Assembly: GCF_002573715.1 (NCBI RefSeq)
Contig: NZ_PDHM01000008.1
Coordinates: forward strand, 166,223-204,900
Length of the DNA: 38,678 bases
Reading direction: 5' to 3'
Origin: Paenibacillus sp. EZ-K15
GTDB taxonomy: Bacteria; Bacillota; Bacilli; Paenibacillales; Paenibacillaceae
Translations under genes and position numbers: made by a program
Part shown: positions 25,627 to 35,040 of the stretch, one piece after another
How the letters are laid out: every line of letters begins with the position of its first letter
Numbering within the stretch: the stretch's first letter is position 1
The notes under the pieces: generated by a model
Seen by the model: the letters and a program-made list of their open reading frames with translations, nothing else
Databases searched by the model: none
Told to the model about the DNA's origin: nothing

Positions 25627-28596
25627 ATGGTAAAGAGAAGTATTAAATTTCTTAACCGATTATTGCTCGTTATCTTATCCGTAGCCCTTATAGGTAATCC
25701 GGTGTTGCCAGGTAACGCACAAGGTGATCCCAAGATTGCAGAAACAAGCAGTCCGGGTACACTTACTCAAGATGTTTCGAGCCATGAGCCTTATTTTTAT
25801 ACCATATCGAAAGAATGGGAGCAGAAGAAGGTTAAGGTGGGAACGAAGGAGGTTGAGATTGACGCTAAATCGTATCATGCGAAGTCGGATGATGCTGTCG
25901 TCTCCGTGGGCTCTTATGAAGGCGAGCATGATGTTCTTCTATGGTCTCAGCCTAAAGGCTGGGTAGAGTACAAAGTAAATGTAGATCAAGAAGGCTTATA
26001 TGAACTGGCTACGGATTATCACCCGTTTTTTTCAAAGGATGGGCTCGGGCGCCAGTCGGTGATCATGAGTGTCCAGATCAATGGAGAATATCCGTTTCGC
26101 GAGGCACATTCCGTTTCGTTGGAACGGCGATTCTCTGAGGTGAGACCTGAGAAATATGATGATGAGGGTAATCAAATCCGTTCATTGATTGACGAAGAAG
26201 CGGGTTGGAAAACGACTTCTTTTCGTGATTCTGAGGGGTCTTATAGCAAACCGTTGCAATGGCATTTGAACAAAGGGGAAAACACGATTCGTATAGAGAC
26301 GATTCGCCAGTCGGTCGCGTTGAAATCATTCCGTTTACAAGTCCCTAAAGACATTGCTAATTATGAAGACGTGAAAAAAACGTATCCAACTAATGCAGCA
26401 AGCGGCAGTAAGGAAGCCATTGTCATCGAGGGTGAACAGTTCAGTCTTAAAAACTCCTCTTCGATTCAAACGCAATACGATCGGAGTCCGTTATCTGAGC
26501 CTAAGTCGCTCGATCTCGTTCGATTTAATACGCTGGGTGGTACGGGCTGGAATAAAGGCGGTCAAGCGGTGACTTGGGATTTTGAAGTTCCGGAAGATGG
26601 CCTATACCATCTGACATTCCGTGTGAAACAAAATTTGCGTAAAAATGCTACGGTATTCCGAAATATTTATATTGACGGTGAAATTCCTTTTAACGAAATG
26701 AAAAACGTTCCGTTCCCATATGACAGCGACTGGAAAAAGGTATCGCTTGCTAATACGGATGGGGAATTATTTGATTTCTATTTCACAAAAGGAAAGCATT
26801 CGATCAAGATGGAAGCAACTGTCGAGCCTTATATCCCCGTCATAGCCGACATCGATCAGATGTCGAAGGAACTTCGCGACGTTTCCAGAGAACTTCGAAT
26901 AGCCACAGGGAATAGCACAGATGCGTATCGCGTATGGAATATCGAGAAAGATATCCCGGGTATGACCAAGAGACTTGAAGTATTAAGGGATAGCTTCAAC
27001 AAACTTACGGATGAAATGCTCGCAATCAATAAGGTAAGGGACAATGTGTCACAATCCTTTAAGTCCAGTGTGCGGGATTTAGAAGATTTATTGAAAGATC
27101 CGAATGAAATTCCTTATAGTCAGTTAACCATCGGAACGATGCAAGAGAAAATTGAGGCCCAGCGTGTGGATTTGATGAATACCCCGCTGCAAATTGATCG
27201 AATTTATGTAGCTGTCCCCGATACAAAACTGCCTAAAATAGAGGCAAACTTCTTCGAGAAATTATGGAACTCGATCGTTACGTTGTTCTATTCCTTCTCA
27301 AGCAAGAACCAGCTTGATCGGAATGCAGAAGATGAATTGAATATTTGGATGTTCAAAGGGCGTGATTACGTTGATGAGCTGCAGCAGCTTGCCAATGAAC
27401 GATTTACACCTGAGCATGGCATTAAAGTGAATATCAATTTGGTCCAGTCGGCAGATTTGGTAGTTCTCGGTAAAGCAGCCGGGATATTACCTGATATAGC
27501 AATTGGGGTACCGAGTGCATCGATCTTTGATTATGCATTGCGCAATGCCATTTATGACTTTACAAAGTTCCCGGATTCGGAGGAATTGTTAGATCAATTC
27601 CATCCAGGTATTATGCAGCCACACCGTTATGACGGTGGTGTTTATGGTATCCCGGAGACGAATAACTTTAACATCATGTTTTATCGCAAGGATATTATGA
27701 ATCAGCTTGGCCTATCTGTTCCGGATACCTGGGATGATGTATACAAGATTCTGCCGACGTTATTACAGAACGAAAGCAACTTCTACATCCCGCCGGATAA
27801 CTTCTCGTACCTGTTCTTCCAAAATAACGTGGAGTTGTATTCGAAAGACGGACTGACGAGTGCATTGAATGAACCTAAGGCTTTTGAAGCGTTCAAAGAA
27901 TGGACGGAAATGTTCAATGTGTACGGAATGGAACGACAAGTGAACAGTTTCTATCAACAGTTTAGAGATGGAACCATGCCGATCGGTATTTCAGATTTCA
28001 ATACATACATGCAGCTACTGGTCGCAGCACCGGAAATTATGAATGAATGGGCAATCGCTCCTATTCCTGGAACAAAGCAGGCAGACGGTACGATTGCAAG
28101 ATGGGCTGCCGGGGGAGCACCGACAGCGAACATTCTTTTCAATGATACGCCGAAAGAGAAACGCGATCTCGCTTGGGATTTTGTGAAATGGTATATGTCC
28201 GAAGATATTCAAACCGAGTTTGGACTTAATCTGGAGCAATATCGCGGTGAAACCTTCCGCTGGAATTCAGCTAATGTTCATGCGTTTGCGAATATGCCTT
28301 GGAAACAGGATGATCTCAGCGTTATTTTGGATCAATGGCAGTGGATGCAAGAATGGCCCAATGTACCGGGAGGATATATGACGGCTCGAGAACTTGGTTT
28401 TGCTTGGAACAATGCAGCCATTGATCAAGTAAATCCAAGGATTGCCTTAGAGAAGGCGGTTAAAGAAATAAACCGAGAGATGAAGCGTAAACAGCAAGAG
28501 TTCAATTATATCGATGAAAACGGGCAAGTATTGAAGAAGCTCGATCTGATCCGAATTACGGAACCTTGGAAAGGAGCAATTCTGAATGACAGATAA
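25627..28596 (+). CDS. Secreted solute-binding protein fused to N-terminal beta-sandwich domains
   Basis: The 989-residue protein has a Sec signal peptide (about 1-32, cleavage near GNAQ) and no lipobox cysteine. Two similar modules follow, at about 70-240 and 260-405. Each has the pattern of a galactose-binding-like/CBM6-35 domain (VEYKVNVDQEGLYELATDYHP and VTWDFEVPEDGLYHLTFRVK; ENTIRIETIRQS and KHSIKMEATVEP). A helical spacer at about 408-530 follows, then a family 1 solute-binding domain at about 569-965 (DELNIWMFKGRDYVDELQQL...AIGVPSASIFDYALR). That is roughly twice the usual length. It sits directly before a permease gene that overlaps its end by 11 bases, so it likely works with that permease. 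The extra domains may grip polymeric glycan or cell wall. GGAGGG six bases before ATG supports the start. Confidence 0.85.
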   Translation: MVKRSIKFLNRLLLVILSVALIGNPVLPGNAQGDPKIAETSSPGTLTQDVSSHEPYFYTISKEWEQKKVKVGTKEVEIDAKSYHAKSDDAVVSVGSYEGEHDVLLWSQPKGWVEYKVNVDQEGLYELATDYHPFFSKDGLGRQSVIMSVQINGEYPFREAHSVSLERRFSEVRPEKYDDEGNQIRSLIDEEAGWKTTSFRDSEGSYSKPLQWHLNKGENTIRIETIRQSVALKSFRLQVPKDIANYEDVKKTYPTNAASGSKEAIVIEGEQFSLKNSSSIQTQYDRSPLSEPKSLDLVRFNTLGGTGWNKGGQAVTWDFEVPEDGLYHLTFRVKQNLRKNATVFRNIYIDGEIPFNEMKNVPFPYDSDWKKVSLANTDGELFDFYFTKGKHSIKMEATVEPYIPVIADIDQMSKELRDVSRELRIATGNSTDAYRVWNIEKDIPGMTKRLEVLRDSFNKLTDEMLAINKVRDNVSQSFKSSVRDLEDLLKDPNEIPYSQLTIGTMQEKIEAQRVDLMNTPLQIDRIYVAVPDTKLPKIEANFFEKLWNSIVTLFYSFSSKNQLDRNAEDELNIWMFKGRDYVDELQQLANERFTPEHGIKVNINLVQSADLVVLGKAAGILPDIAIGVPSASIFDYALRNAIYDFTKFPDSEELLDQFHPGIMQPHRYDGGVYGIPETNNFNIMFYRKDIMNQLGLSVPDTWDDVYKILPTLLQNESNFYIPPDNFSYLFFQNNVELYSKDGLTSALNEPKAFEAFKEWTEMFNVYGMERQVNSFYQQFRDGTMPIGISDFNTYMQLLVAAPEIMNEWAIAPIPGTKQADGTIARWAAGGAPTANILFNDTPKEKRDLAWDFVKWYMSEDIQTEFGLNLEQYRGETFRWNSANVHAFANMPWKQDDLSVILDQWQWMQEWPNVPGGYMTARELGFAWNNAAIDQVNPRIALEKAVKEINREMKRKQQEFNYIDENGQVLKKLDLIRITEPWKGAILNDR

Positions 28597-29581
28597 TGCA
28601 GCAGCTCTTTCTGAAAAGGTGAACGGAGCTAAGACCATGCTCGGTAAGACGAAGCCCAGTATTTCGGAACGGATTCGTTATTTGCTGAAAGACATGTGGA
28701 AGTACCGCTTATCTTACTTGTTTATTTTGCCGTTTATGGCGATGTTCATCATATTTATCCTGATTCCTGTTGTTTCAGGTATTCTGTTAAGTTTCACCTA
28801 TTTTAATGCCTTTGATTTTCCATCATGGCGGGGCTGGCTTAACTACCAGAATTTATTCTCACAGGACATTATTTTCTTGCAGTATGTATTGCCTAACTCG
28901 TTTAAGTTTGCCGTATTCGTAGGGCCCGTCGGTTACATCTTGGCCTTTTTGTTAGCCTGGTTAATTGCTCAGCTGCCAACAACGATGCGCACTTGGTATG
29001 CACTTGCCATGTATGCTCCTTCGTTATCTGCAGGTGTTGCGATGGCAGTTGTTTGGACCGTTATGTTTACCGGGGACCGATCGGGTTATATTAACAGCTT
29101 TTTGCTCAAATGGGGAATCATTGATCAGCCGGTTTTATTCTTACTCGATAAAGACTACCTTCTCAATATTATGATCATTGTCTCGATTTGGTCTTCTATG
29201 GGTATTGGTTTCTTGGCCATCTTGGCCGGTATTCTCAATGTGGATAGACAATTGTACGAGGCAGGACGAATTGATGGTATATCGAGCCGTCTTCAAGAAG
29301 TGTGGTACATCACCATTCCAATGATGAAGCCACAGATGATGTTCGCAGCCATTATGGCAATCGTTCATACGATTAAATCCGGTGGTATTGGGGTTCAATT
29401 GTCGGGTACGAACCCGACCCCGAATTATGCGGGTCAATTATTAATTGATCATATCAATGACTATGGTTTTATTCGTTTCGAACTCGGTTACGCGAGTGCG
29501 ATTTCTATCGTCGTTCTTCTGATGTGTTATGTGTTAAGTAAATTTTTCGGTTATTTATTCGCACCGAAGGAGGATGAATAA
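28586..29581 (+). CDS. CUT1 sugar ABC permease, MalF-type (pair 1)
   Basis: The 331-residue permease has a cytoplasmic N-terminus of about 45 residues and then six membrane helices, the first at about 48-72. The EAA coupling loop is EAGRIDGISSRLQEVWYITIPMMKP. It forms the first half of a heterodimeric CUT1 channel with the next gene. Its start overlaps the end of the solute-binding fusion gene by 11 bases, with AAAGGAG nine bases upstream, and its TAA overlaps the ATG of the next gene. Both overlaps indicate tight coupling. Confidence 0.93.
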   Translation: MTDNAAALSEKVNGAKTMLGKTKPSISERIRYLLKDMWKYRLSYLFILPFMAMFIIFILIPVVSGILLSFTYFNAFDFPSWRGWLNYQNLFSQDIIFLQYVLPNSFKFAVFVGPVGYILAFLLAWLIAQLPTTMRTWYALAMYAPSLSAGVAMAVVWTVMFTGDRSGYINSFLLKWGIIDQPVLFLLDKDYLLNIMIIVSIWSSMGIGFLAILAGILNVDRQLYEAGRIDGISSRLQEVWYITIPMMKPQMMFAAIMAIVHTIKSGGIGVQLSGTNPTPNYAGQLLIDHINDYGFIRFELGYASAISIVVLLMCYVLSKFFGYLFAPKEDE

Positions 29582-30495
29582 TGCAAGAGGCACGGATGAC
29601 TGCCATGCAGCGGAAATTAAAGATAAAATGGAGCGATTTTGTATTAGCTCTGAGATTGATCGATCGAGCACAAATATGGATTGCCATCTGTATCTTGCCG
29701 CTTGCCATTTTCATGCTCCTTCCGCTCATTTATTTGTTAAACCATGCATTTAAACCATTGCATGAGTTATTCATGTTCCCGCCCACATTTATTGTTAGGG
29801 AGCCAACAACGGGGAGTTTCTCGGAACTGTTTGCCATGACGGCAAGCACCATTGTGCCGGTATCCAGGTATGTATTTAACAGTATTGTGGTTACCTTATT
29901 GTCTAGCGTTGCCATGGTGATCACAGGAGCGATGTGTGCCTATCCTTTATCGAAGCATCCGTTCCCAGGTTCGAAAATTGTACTTGGTTTAATTATGCTG
30001 TCGTTGCTATTCGCAACAGAAGCCATTGCAATTCCACGCTTTATCGTCATTCAAAGCCTAGGGATTATGAACACTTATTTGGGTCACGTACTGCCCCTTG
30101 TTGCCATGCCAGTGGGCGTATTCCTATTGAAGCAGTTTATGGACCAAGTCCCGAACGAGTTGCTTGAAGCAGCGAAGATCGATGGCGCGAAAGAATTCAC
30201 AATTTTCCTGCGCATCGTTATGCCCATCGTTACACCTGCCATCGCAACGATTTCAATCCTTGCTTTCCAATCGGCATGGGGGAATGTAGAGACTTCAACT
30301 TTATTCATGCAGGAAGATTCCATGAAGACACTGCCGTTTTACATGAGCACATTAACATCTGGTCTAAGTAACTCGGTAGCTAGACAGGGAGCTGCGGCGG
30401 CAGGAGCATTAATCATGTTTTTACCGTCATTGCTCATCTTTTTGATCTTCCAGAGAAGAGTAATCACGACCATGGCGCATTCGGGGATCAAATAA
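29581..30495 (+). CDS. CUT1 sugar ABC permease, MalG-type (pair 1)
   Basis: The 304-residue permease has six predicted helices (first at about 33-57) and the EAA loop EAAKIDGAKEFTIFLRIVMPIVTP. The large first periplasm-facing loop (HAFKPLHELFMFPPTFIVREP) is typical of MalG-type subunits. The start overlaps the stop of the MalF-type partner by one base (TAATG). It differs clearly in sequence from the second MalG-type gene of the operon, so the two pairs are not recent copies. Confidence 0.93.
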   Translation: MQEARMTAMQRKLKIKWSDFVLALRLIDRAQIWIAICILPLAIFMLLPLIYLLNHAFKPLHELFMFPPTFIVREPTTGSFSELFAMTASTIVPVSRYVFNSIVVTLLSSVAMVITGAMCAYPLSKHPFPGSKIVLGLIMLSLLFATEAIAIPRFIVIQSLGIMNTYLGHVLPLVAMPVGVFLLKQFMDQVPNELLEAAKIDGAKEFTIFLRIVMPIVTPAIATISILAFQSAWGNVETSTLFMQEDSMKTLPFYMSTLTSGLSNSVARQGAAAAGALIMFLPSLLIFLIFQRRVITTMAHSGIK

Positions 30496-30519
30496 GCAGT
30501 GGAATGGGGGAGGTGTACA

Positions 30520-32631
30520 ATGCACAACAATCCAAGCAAACGAAAATATGTGCTTTGGCTAGTCTGCTTGATTGCACTGACTGGATTCCCGATGATCGCA
30601 AGCGCTGATGTTCCTTATCGTACCTTCACGGAAGATAGTTATGAACGTACGATTATGACTCAATCTGCTTATTCTCCAGTCGGCGTATTAGCGCAGGAAA
30701 TTCCAGTCGTCAATGAGAAGGGTGAAGTAGAATATACATCGCTGCAGCGGCCTCAAGATCTATTCATTGCAGACAATGATGATATTTATATTGCGGATAC
30801 CGATAATAATCGGATTGTTCATCTGAATGAAAGTGGTGAGCTTGTTCGGTTAATCACGTTACCAGAAAGTCCGCTCAATCAACCACAGGGTGTGTTTGTT
30901 GCCGATAATGGCGATGTTTACATTGCGGATACAGGTAATAAGCGAGTTGTTCACCTGGATAAGAATGCGAAATTATTGAATGAAATTGGTCGTCCTACAT
31001 CACCACTTATTAATGAATCCTTCGTATATGAACCGACGAATATGGTTATCGATAAACGCGGCTTTATATATGTTGTATCGAAAGGGAGTTATCACGGGAT
31101 CATCCAATTTACCCCCGAGGGGAAATTCGACCAGTTCTTCGGTACGAATAAAACGGAAGTAACGCTGATGGATATCATTCGGAGACAGTTTTATTCGAAA
31201 GAGCAATTGAGTCGGCAGGTTCGACTTCTGCCTGTAACGATCCGGAATATAGATATCGATGATCAAGGCTTTATCTATACGGTTTCCGGTTCCAAAACAG
31301 AGCAAGTCAAGAAATTAAACATCCGCGGTGAAAATATATGGAAAGAGATGTCGTTCAATGAACGGTTGTTTTCCTTAGCTACCGTAGAATCTGATGAATT
31401 GATTGAGAAGCAGCTTACCGATGTTTCCTTAGATCAGAATGGTAATGTAACGATTATTGATAAATCACGGAACATTGTCTCCCAGTATGATGCAAACGGT
31501 ACGATGTTATTTTATTGGTCAGGCCGTTCTGCCTTAGGTAATTCGCTGGTTGGTTTAACAGCGGCACCTGTTGCAGTAGAAACCAACTCAAACAAACACC
31601 TTTATATTTTGGATGAAGCGCTGGGCCTCATTCAAGAGTATGAACCAACCGAGTTTGGAGCAACGGTTCACGAAGCTTACAAGTTGATGGAGGAAGGCAA
31701 GTATGTAGAAGGGGAGCAGTATTGGAACAAAGTACTGAAGTTGAATGCTCACTTCTCTCCAGCTTATAAAGGAATCGCTCAGGCCGCATTTTCTCGCGGT
31801 GAGTACGAGCGCGCTAGAGACTTGTTCAAGCTTGCAGGAGATGGTGAGGGATACTCAGACTCATTCTGGCAGATTCGCTTGCAATGGTTCCAGAAAAACT
31901 TCTCGACCTTGGCGAACTCTGTTATTATAGCCAGCCTCTTATTATGGGTTTTTATCAGGCTAAAGAAAAAATTCAATTTCCGAATGATGCCGAAATCGAA
32001 TAAGTTAAACAGTCAAACCTGGTTCCAGCAATTAAAGCATGTATTCTACATCTTGAAACATCCCATAGATGGATTTGGTGATTTGAGATATTTGAATAAG
32101 GGTGGCTACATCAGTGCTTTCGTTATTCTCATATTAACGGTAGTCATGCTGCTGGTGAAATCGTTCTACACGAGTTTTACATATAATCCAGTGCCGGTCT
32201 ATGCAAAGGGTTCAACTTACATGCTCACAGTCTTCTTGGCCGTATGGTTATCATGGGTGGTATGTAACTATCTGGTAGGTTCGATCAAGCAAGGTGAAGC
32301 AAGGTTTAAAGATGTGTTCGTGGGAAGCTGTTATTCCTTATTCCCGGTTGTGTTACTCGGGATCCCGCTTGCTCTTATTTCGAACATCTTTACACAAAGC
32401 GAAGCATCCATTTACAGCTCTATCGAGGTCGGTATGCTTTTGTGGAGCGGGTTGTTATTCTTCTGGAACATTCAAGCGCTGCAAAACTACGGTGTTGGCG
32501 AAACGGTATTGAATATAACACTTACGGTCATCACGATGACCATTATGTGGGTACTTGTGTTCATCTTAATCGGACTCACATCCGAATTTGGTAACTTTGT
32601 TTACACGATCTATCAGGAGGTGTCGATGTGA
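30520..32631 (+). CDS. NHL beta-propeller / TPR / YIP1 membrane protein
   Basis: This 703-residue protein fuses three parts. A Sec signal peptide (about 1-29, ending ASA) leads to NHL-type repeats at about 65-375, such as QDLFIADNDDIYIADTDNNR and GVFVADNGDVYIADTGNKRV. I count six, enough for one propeller. A TPR-like helical segment lies at about 381-447 (AYKLMEEGKYVEGEQYWNKVLKL). A membrane helix at about 464-482 and a C-terminal YIP1-type domain with about five helices follow. The propeller and TPR would face outside. ATG at 30520 follows GGGGGAGG; an in-frame GTG at 30499 lies upstream of that site. Its stop overlaps the DUF5696 start. Its place between the two permease pairs suggests a receptor or scaffold for the transport complex, but no function is established. 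Confidence 0.8.
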   Translation: MHNNPSKRKYVLWLVCLIALTGFPMIASADVPYRTFTEDSYERTIMTQSAYSPVGVLAQEIPVVNEKGEVEYTSLQRPQDLFIADNDDIYIADTDNNRIVHLNESGELVRLITLPESPLNQPQGVFVADNGDVYIADTGNKRVVHLDKNAKLLNEIGRPTSPLINESFVYEPTNMVIDKRGFIYVVSKGSYHGIIQFTPEGKFDQFFGTNKTEVTLMDIIRRQFYSKEQLSRQVRLLPVTIRNIDIDDQGFIYTVSGSKTEQVKKLNIRGENIWKEMSFNERLFSLATVESDELIEKQLTDVSLDQNGNVTIIDKSRNIVSQYDANGTMLFYWSGRSALGNSLVGLTAAPVAVETNSNKHLYILDEALGLIQEYEPTEFGATVHEAYKLMEEGKYVEGEQYWNKVLKLNAHFSPAYKGIAQAAFSRGEYERARDLFKLAGDGEGYSDSFWQIRLQWFQKNFSTLANSVIIASLLLWVFIRLKKKFNFRMMPKSNKLNSQTWFQQLKHVFYILKHPIDGFGDLRYLNKGGYISAFVILILTVVMLLVKSFYTSFTYNPVPVYAKGSTYMLTVFLAVWLSWVVCNYLVGSIKQGEARFKDVFVGSCYSLFPVVLLGIPLALISNIFTQSEASIYSSIEVGMLLWSGLLFFWNIQALQNYGVGETVLNITLTVITMTIMWVLVFILIGLTSEFGNFVYTIYQEVSM

Positions 32632-35039
32632 TGCGCTTATTACGCTCCAAAAAACGATTAATGGTAGCTGCGATTTGCGTCTTATTCGCGTCGACGCTCG
32701 GCGGTTTCATCTTTGCTACATCCGCTTCAACCGATAAGACGAAGACCGAAACTCAAACTACAGCACAGACTGAAACAAAGACTAAAACGGAGACAAAGAG
32801 AGCACCTCAGACGAGTACGACAAAGGCAGTAACCCCTGCGAAATCAAATGGGAAATTGCCGGATGAAACCCAGTTCCAAACGATATCGGAGAATGAGAAA
32901 TTATTGCTCAAAGCTGATAAATCCTCCGGTCATTTTACTGTAACAAGTAAAACGACAGGAGAAGTATGGCGCTCTTTTCCTAATCCGAAGGATTGGCAGG
33001 ATAAGCTAAATACAGATGCATGGAAGCTGCATCTTGCTTCACCCTTTATGTTCCGGTATGTAGAGTTTAATCTGCGTAAAGACTTGCTGAAAGAGACCAA
33101 CTTCTATGCACAGAAAGGGGGAATTAGCCAGTTCGAAGCAACAGATCAGGGATTTAAAGTTATGTATGACATGCCGGATCTTGGCTTCATGATTCCTGTA
33201 GAAGTCAAGCTTGGCGAAGATTTCGTTGAAACCAAAGTATTAGCTGAAGGTCTGGTAGATGAGAAAGTCATGCCGAAGGAAGAACCAGCGGCAGCAACGG
33301 TTGATAAGGATGGCAAAGAAGTCAAGAAACCGAAGCCCAAAAAAGATCCTATGGCTCGCCTAGCGTCCATTCGCTTATTCCCTTTCTTGGGTGCACAAAC
33401 TTCGGATGACGAAGATGGATTTCTATACATTCCAGACGGGCCGGGCGCTTTAATTGATTTCAGAGAACGTCGAGCGGGTACACAAAACCTCTATACGGAA
33501 CGTGTTTATGGTGACGATTGGGCATACAGTAACCGCAATACCATGTCTGATCGTAATCCGATTACTATGCCGGTATTTGGCATTAAATCGAATAAACAAG
33601 GACTTCTTGGAGTCATTACGGAAGGTGAAGAGTACGCGAACGTGGTTGCGGCGCCTTCGGGATCATTCAGTCAATTCAACTGGGTTGCACCGGAGTATCA
33701 ATACCGGTTCAAGTTCTTCCAACCGACAGATACGAAGAAGCAGAACGGTTACTTGACGTATAGCAAGGAAATAACGAAGTCGGATCGTGCGACCCGTTAT
33801 TATATGATCGAGGAGAAGAACGAAGAAATTAGCTATGTTACATTAGCTGAACGCTATCGGGAATTGTTGATGAAGGAGTCAGCGATGAAACCGTTAGAAG
33901 GTGAGCATGCGAAGCTGCGGCTGCAGCTGCATTTACTTGGCGGCGATACCGAAGACGGATTTTTGTGGGATTCATATCTGCCATTAACTACGACGAAAGA
34001 GGCGGAAGGCATCGTACAAGAATTGTCTGCACTTGGTGTCGATCATATGGACATCACTTATCTTGGCTGGCAAAACGATGGATACAGTAAGTTTGGCGGT
34101 GACTTCCCCGTTCCAGATCAACTGGGCGGTAATCAGGGAATGAAGAAATTCACCGATTTTGCTCATTCGAAGGGCTATGCGGTTTATCTTGATGCCTCTT
34201 CCTATACGTATAACAGAGGCGGTGAAGACGGATTTCGAAAAAATAGAGACGGTCTTCGTGACCTAGCTTCTTCCGTCATAGAATCGATGAATTGGGATAG
34301 CAGACGGAAGACGTTTGTCAGTCCTCAATTTATGAAAGGGGTTATAGAAGGAGATCTCCAAGAAGCGAAATCATTAGGAATCAATGGCTATGTATACGGT
34401 CAAGGAATCGGATCGTTATTGAATACGGACTTTAATGAGAACTATAGAGCGACAAGAAAACAATCAAAGGAAATCCAGAGCCAATTGTTTCAGAAGACAA
34501 AAGAAACATTCGGCAGCGTAAGAGGGGCAGGAGGTAACGCGTACACCTTCCCATATATTAGCCATATGGACAACATGGCCTCTAACTTCTCCTATGACAT
34601 GTTTATCGATCGTGTTGTACCATTCGCCCAAATAGCTCTTCATGGTCTGACTACATACTCATTCGAGTATGCGAACTTGAGTGATGACTATGCGGACAAT
34701 TTCTTGAAGGGAATCGAATACGGCACAGTACCGTCGTTTGTCGTAACGAACGCTTCATCACAGGAATTGCTTAAATCACTTTCTCTCCATGAATTCTACA
34801 GTACAAACTACAAGGACTGGCTTGCAGAGATCGTGTCACAGTATCAAAAATACGAAGAGGCACTTGGTGATGTGCAAAACGAGTTCATTACAGGCCATCG
34901 TGAAATCGTAAGCGGCGTATTTGAAACAACATACAGTAACGGAAAACAAGTCATCGTGAATTATAACGATAAAGAGGTTAGCGTCGGGGATGCTGTTGTG
35001 AAAGCCAAAGACTACATTGTAAGCAAAGGAGGTGCGTAG
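32631..35039 (+). CDS. DUF5696 protein, secreted, TIM-barrel glycosidase-like
   Basis: The 802-residue protein has an N-terminal hydrophobic segment (about 9-30) that is either a signal peptide or an anchor. A low-complexity Thr/Lys/Glu linker with repeated TKTET follows at about 36-75. A beta-rich domain with TGEVWRSFPNP comes next, then a predicted barrel domain from about 430 (VDHMDITYLGWQNDGY, GYAVYLDASSYTYN, INGYVYGQGIGS). The overall pattern matches what I know as DUF5696, common beside sugar permease genes in Paenibacillus. It looks like a glycoside hydrolase fold, but I cannot name catalytic residues, so it may be an enzyme or a binding protein. The ATG at 32631 overlaps the preceding stop (TGATG), with AGGAGGTG upstream; GTG at 32628 is an alternative. 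It ends one base before the next gene. Confidence 0.75.
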   Translation: MRLLRSKKRLMVAAICVLFASTLGGFIFATSASTDKTKTETQTTAQTETKTKTETKRAPQTSTTKAVTPAKSNGKLPDETQFQTISENEKLLLKADKSSGHFTVTSKTTGEVWRSFPNPKDWQDKLNTDAWKLHLASPFMFRYVEFNLRKDLLKETNFYAQKGGISQFEATDQGFKVMYDMPDLGFMIPVEVKLGEDFVETKVLAEGLVDEKVMPKEEPAAATVDKDGKEVKKPKPKKDPMARLASIRLFPFLGAQTSDDEDGFLYIPDGPGALIDFRERRAGTQNLYTERVYGDDWAYSNRNTMSDRNPITMPVFGIKSNKQGLLGVITEGEEYANVVAAPSGSFSQFNWVAPEYQYRFKFFQPTDTKKQNGYLTYSKEITKSDRATRYYMIEEKNEEISYVTLAERYRELLMKESAMKPLEGEHAKLRLQLHLLGGDTEDGFLWDSYLPLTTTKEAEGIVQELSALGVDHMDITYLGWQNDGYSKFGGDFPVPDQLGGNQGMKKFTDFAHSKGYAVYLDASSYTYNRGGEDGFRKNRDGLRDLASSVIESMNWDSRRKTFVSPQFMKGVIEGDLQEAKSLGINGYVYGQGIGSLLNTDFNENYRATRKQSKEIQSQLFQKTKETFGSVRGAGGNAYTFPYISHMDNMASNFSYDMFIDRVVPFAQIALHGLTTYSFEYANLSDDYADNFLKGIEYGTVPSFVVTNASSQELLKSLSLHEFYSTNYKDWLAEIVSQYQKYEEALGDVQNEFITGHREIVSGVFETTYSNGKQVIVNYNDKEVSVGDAVVKAKDYIVSKGGA

Positions 35040-35040
35040 T

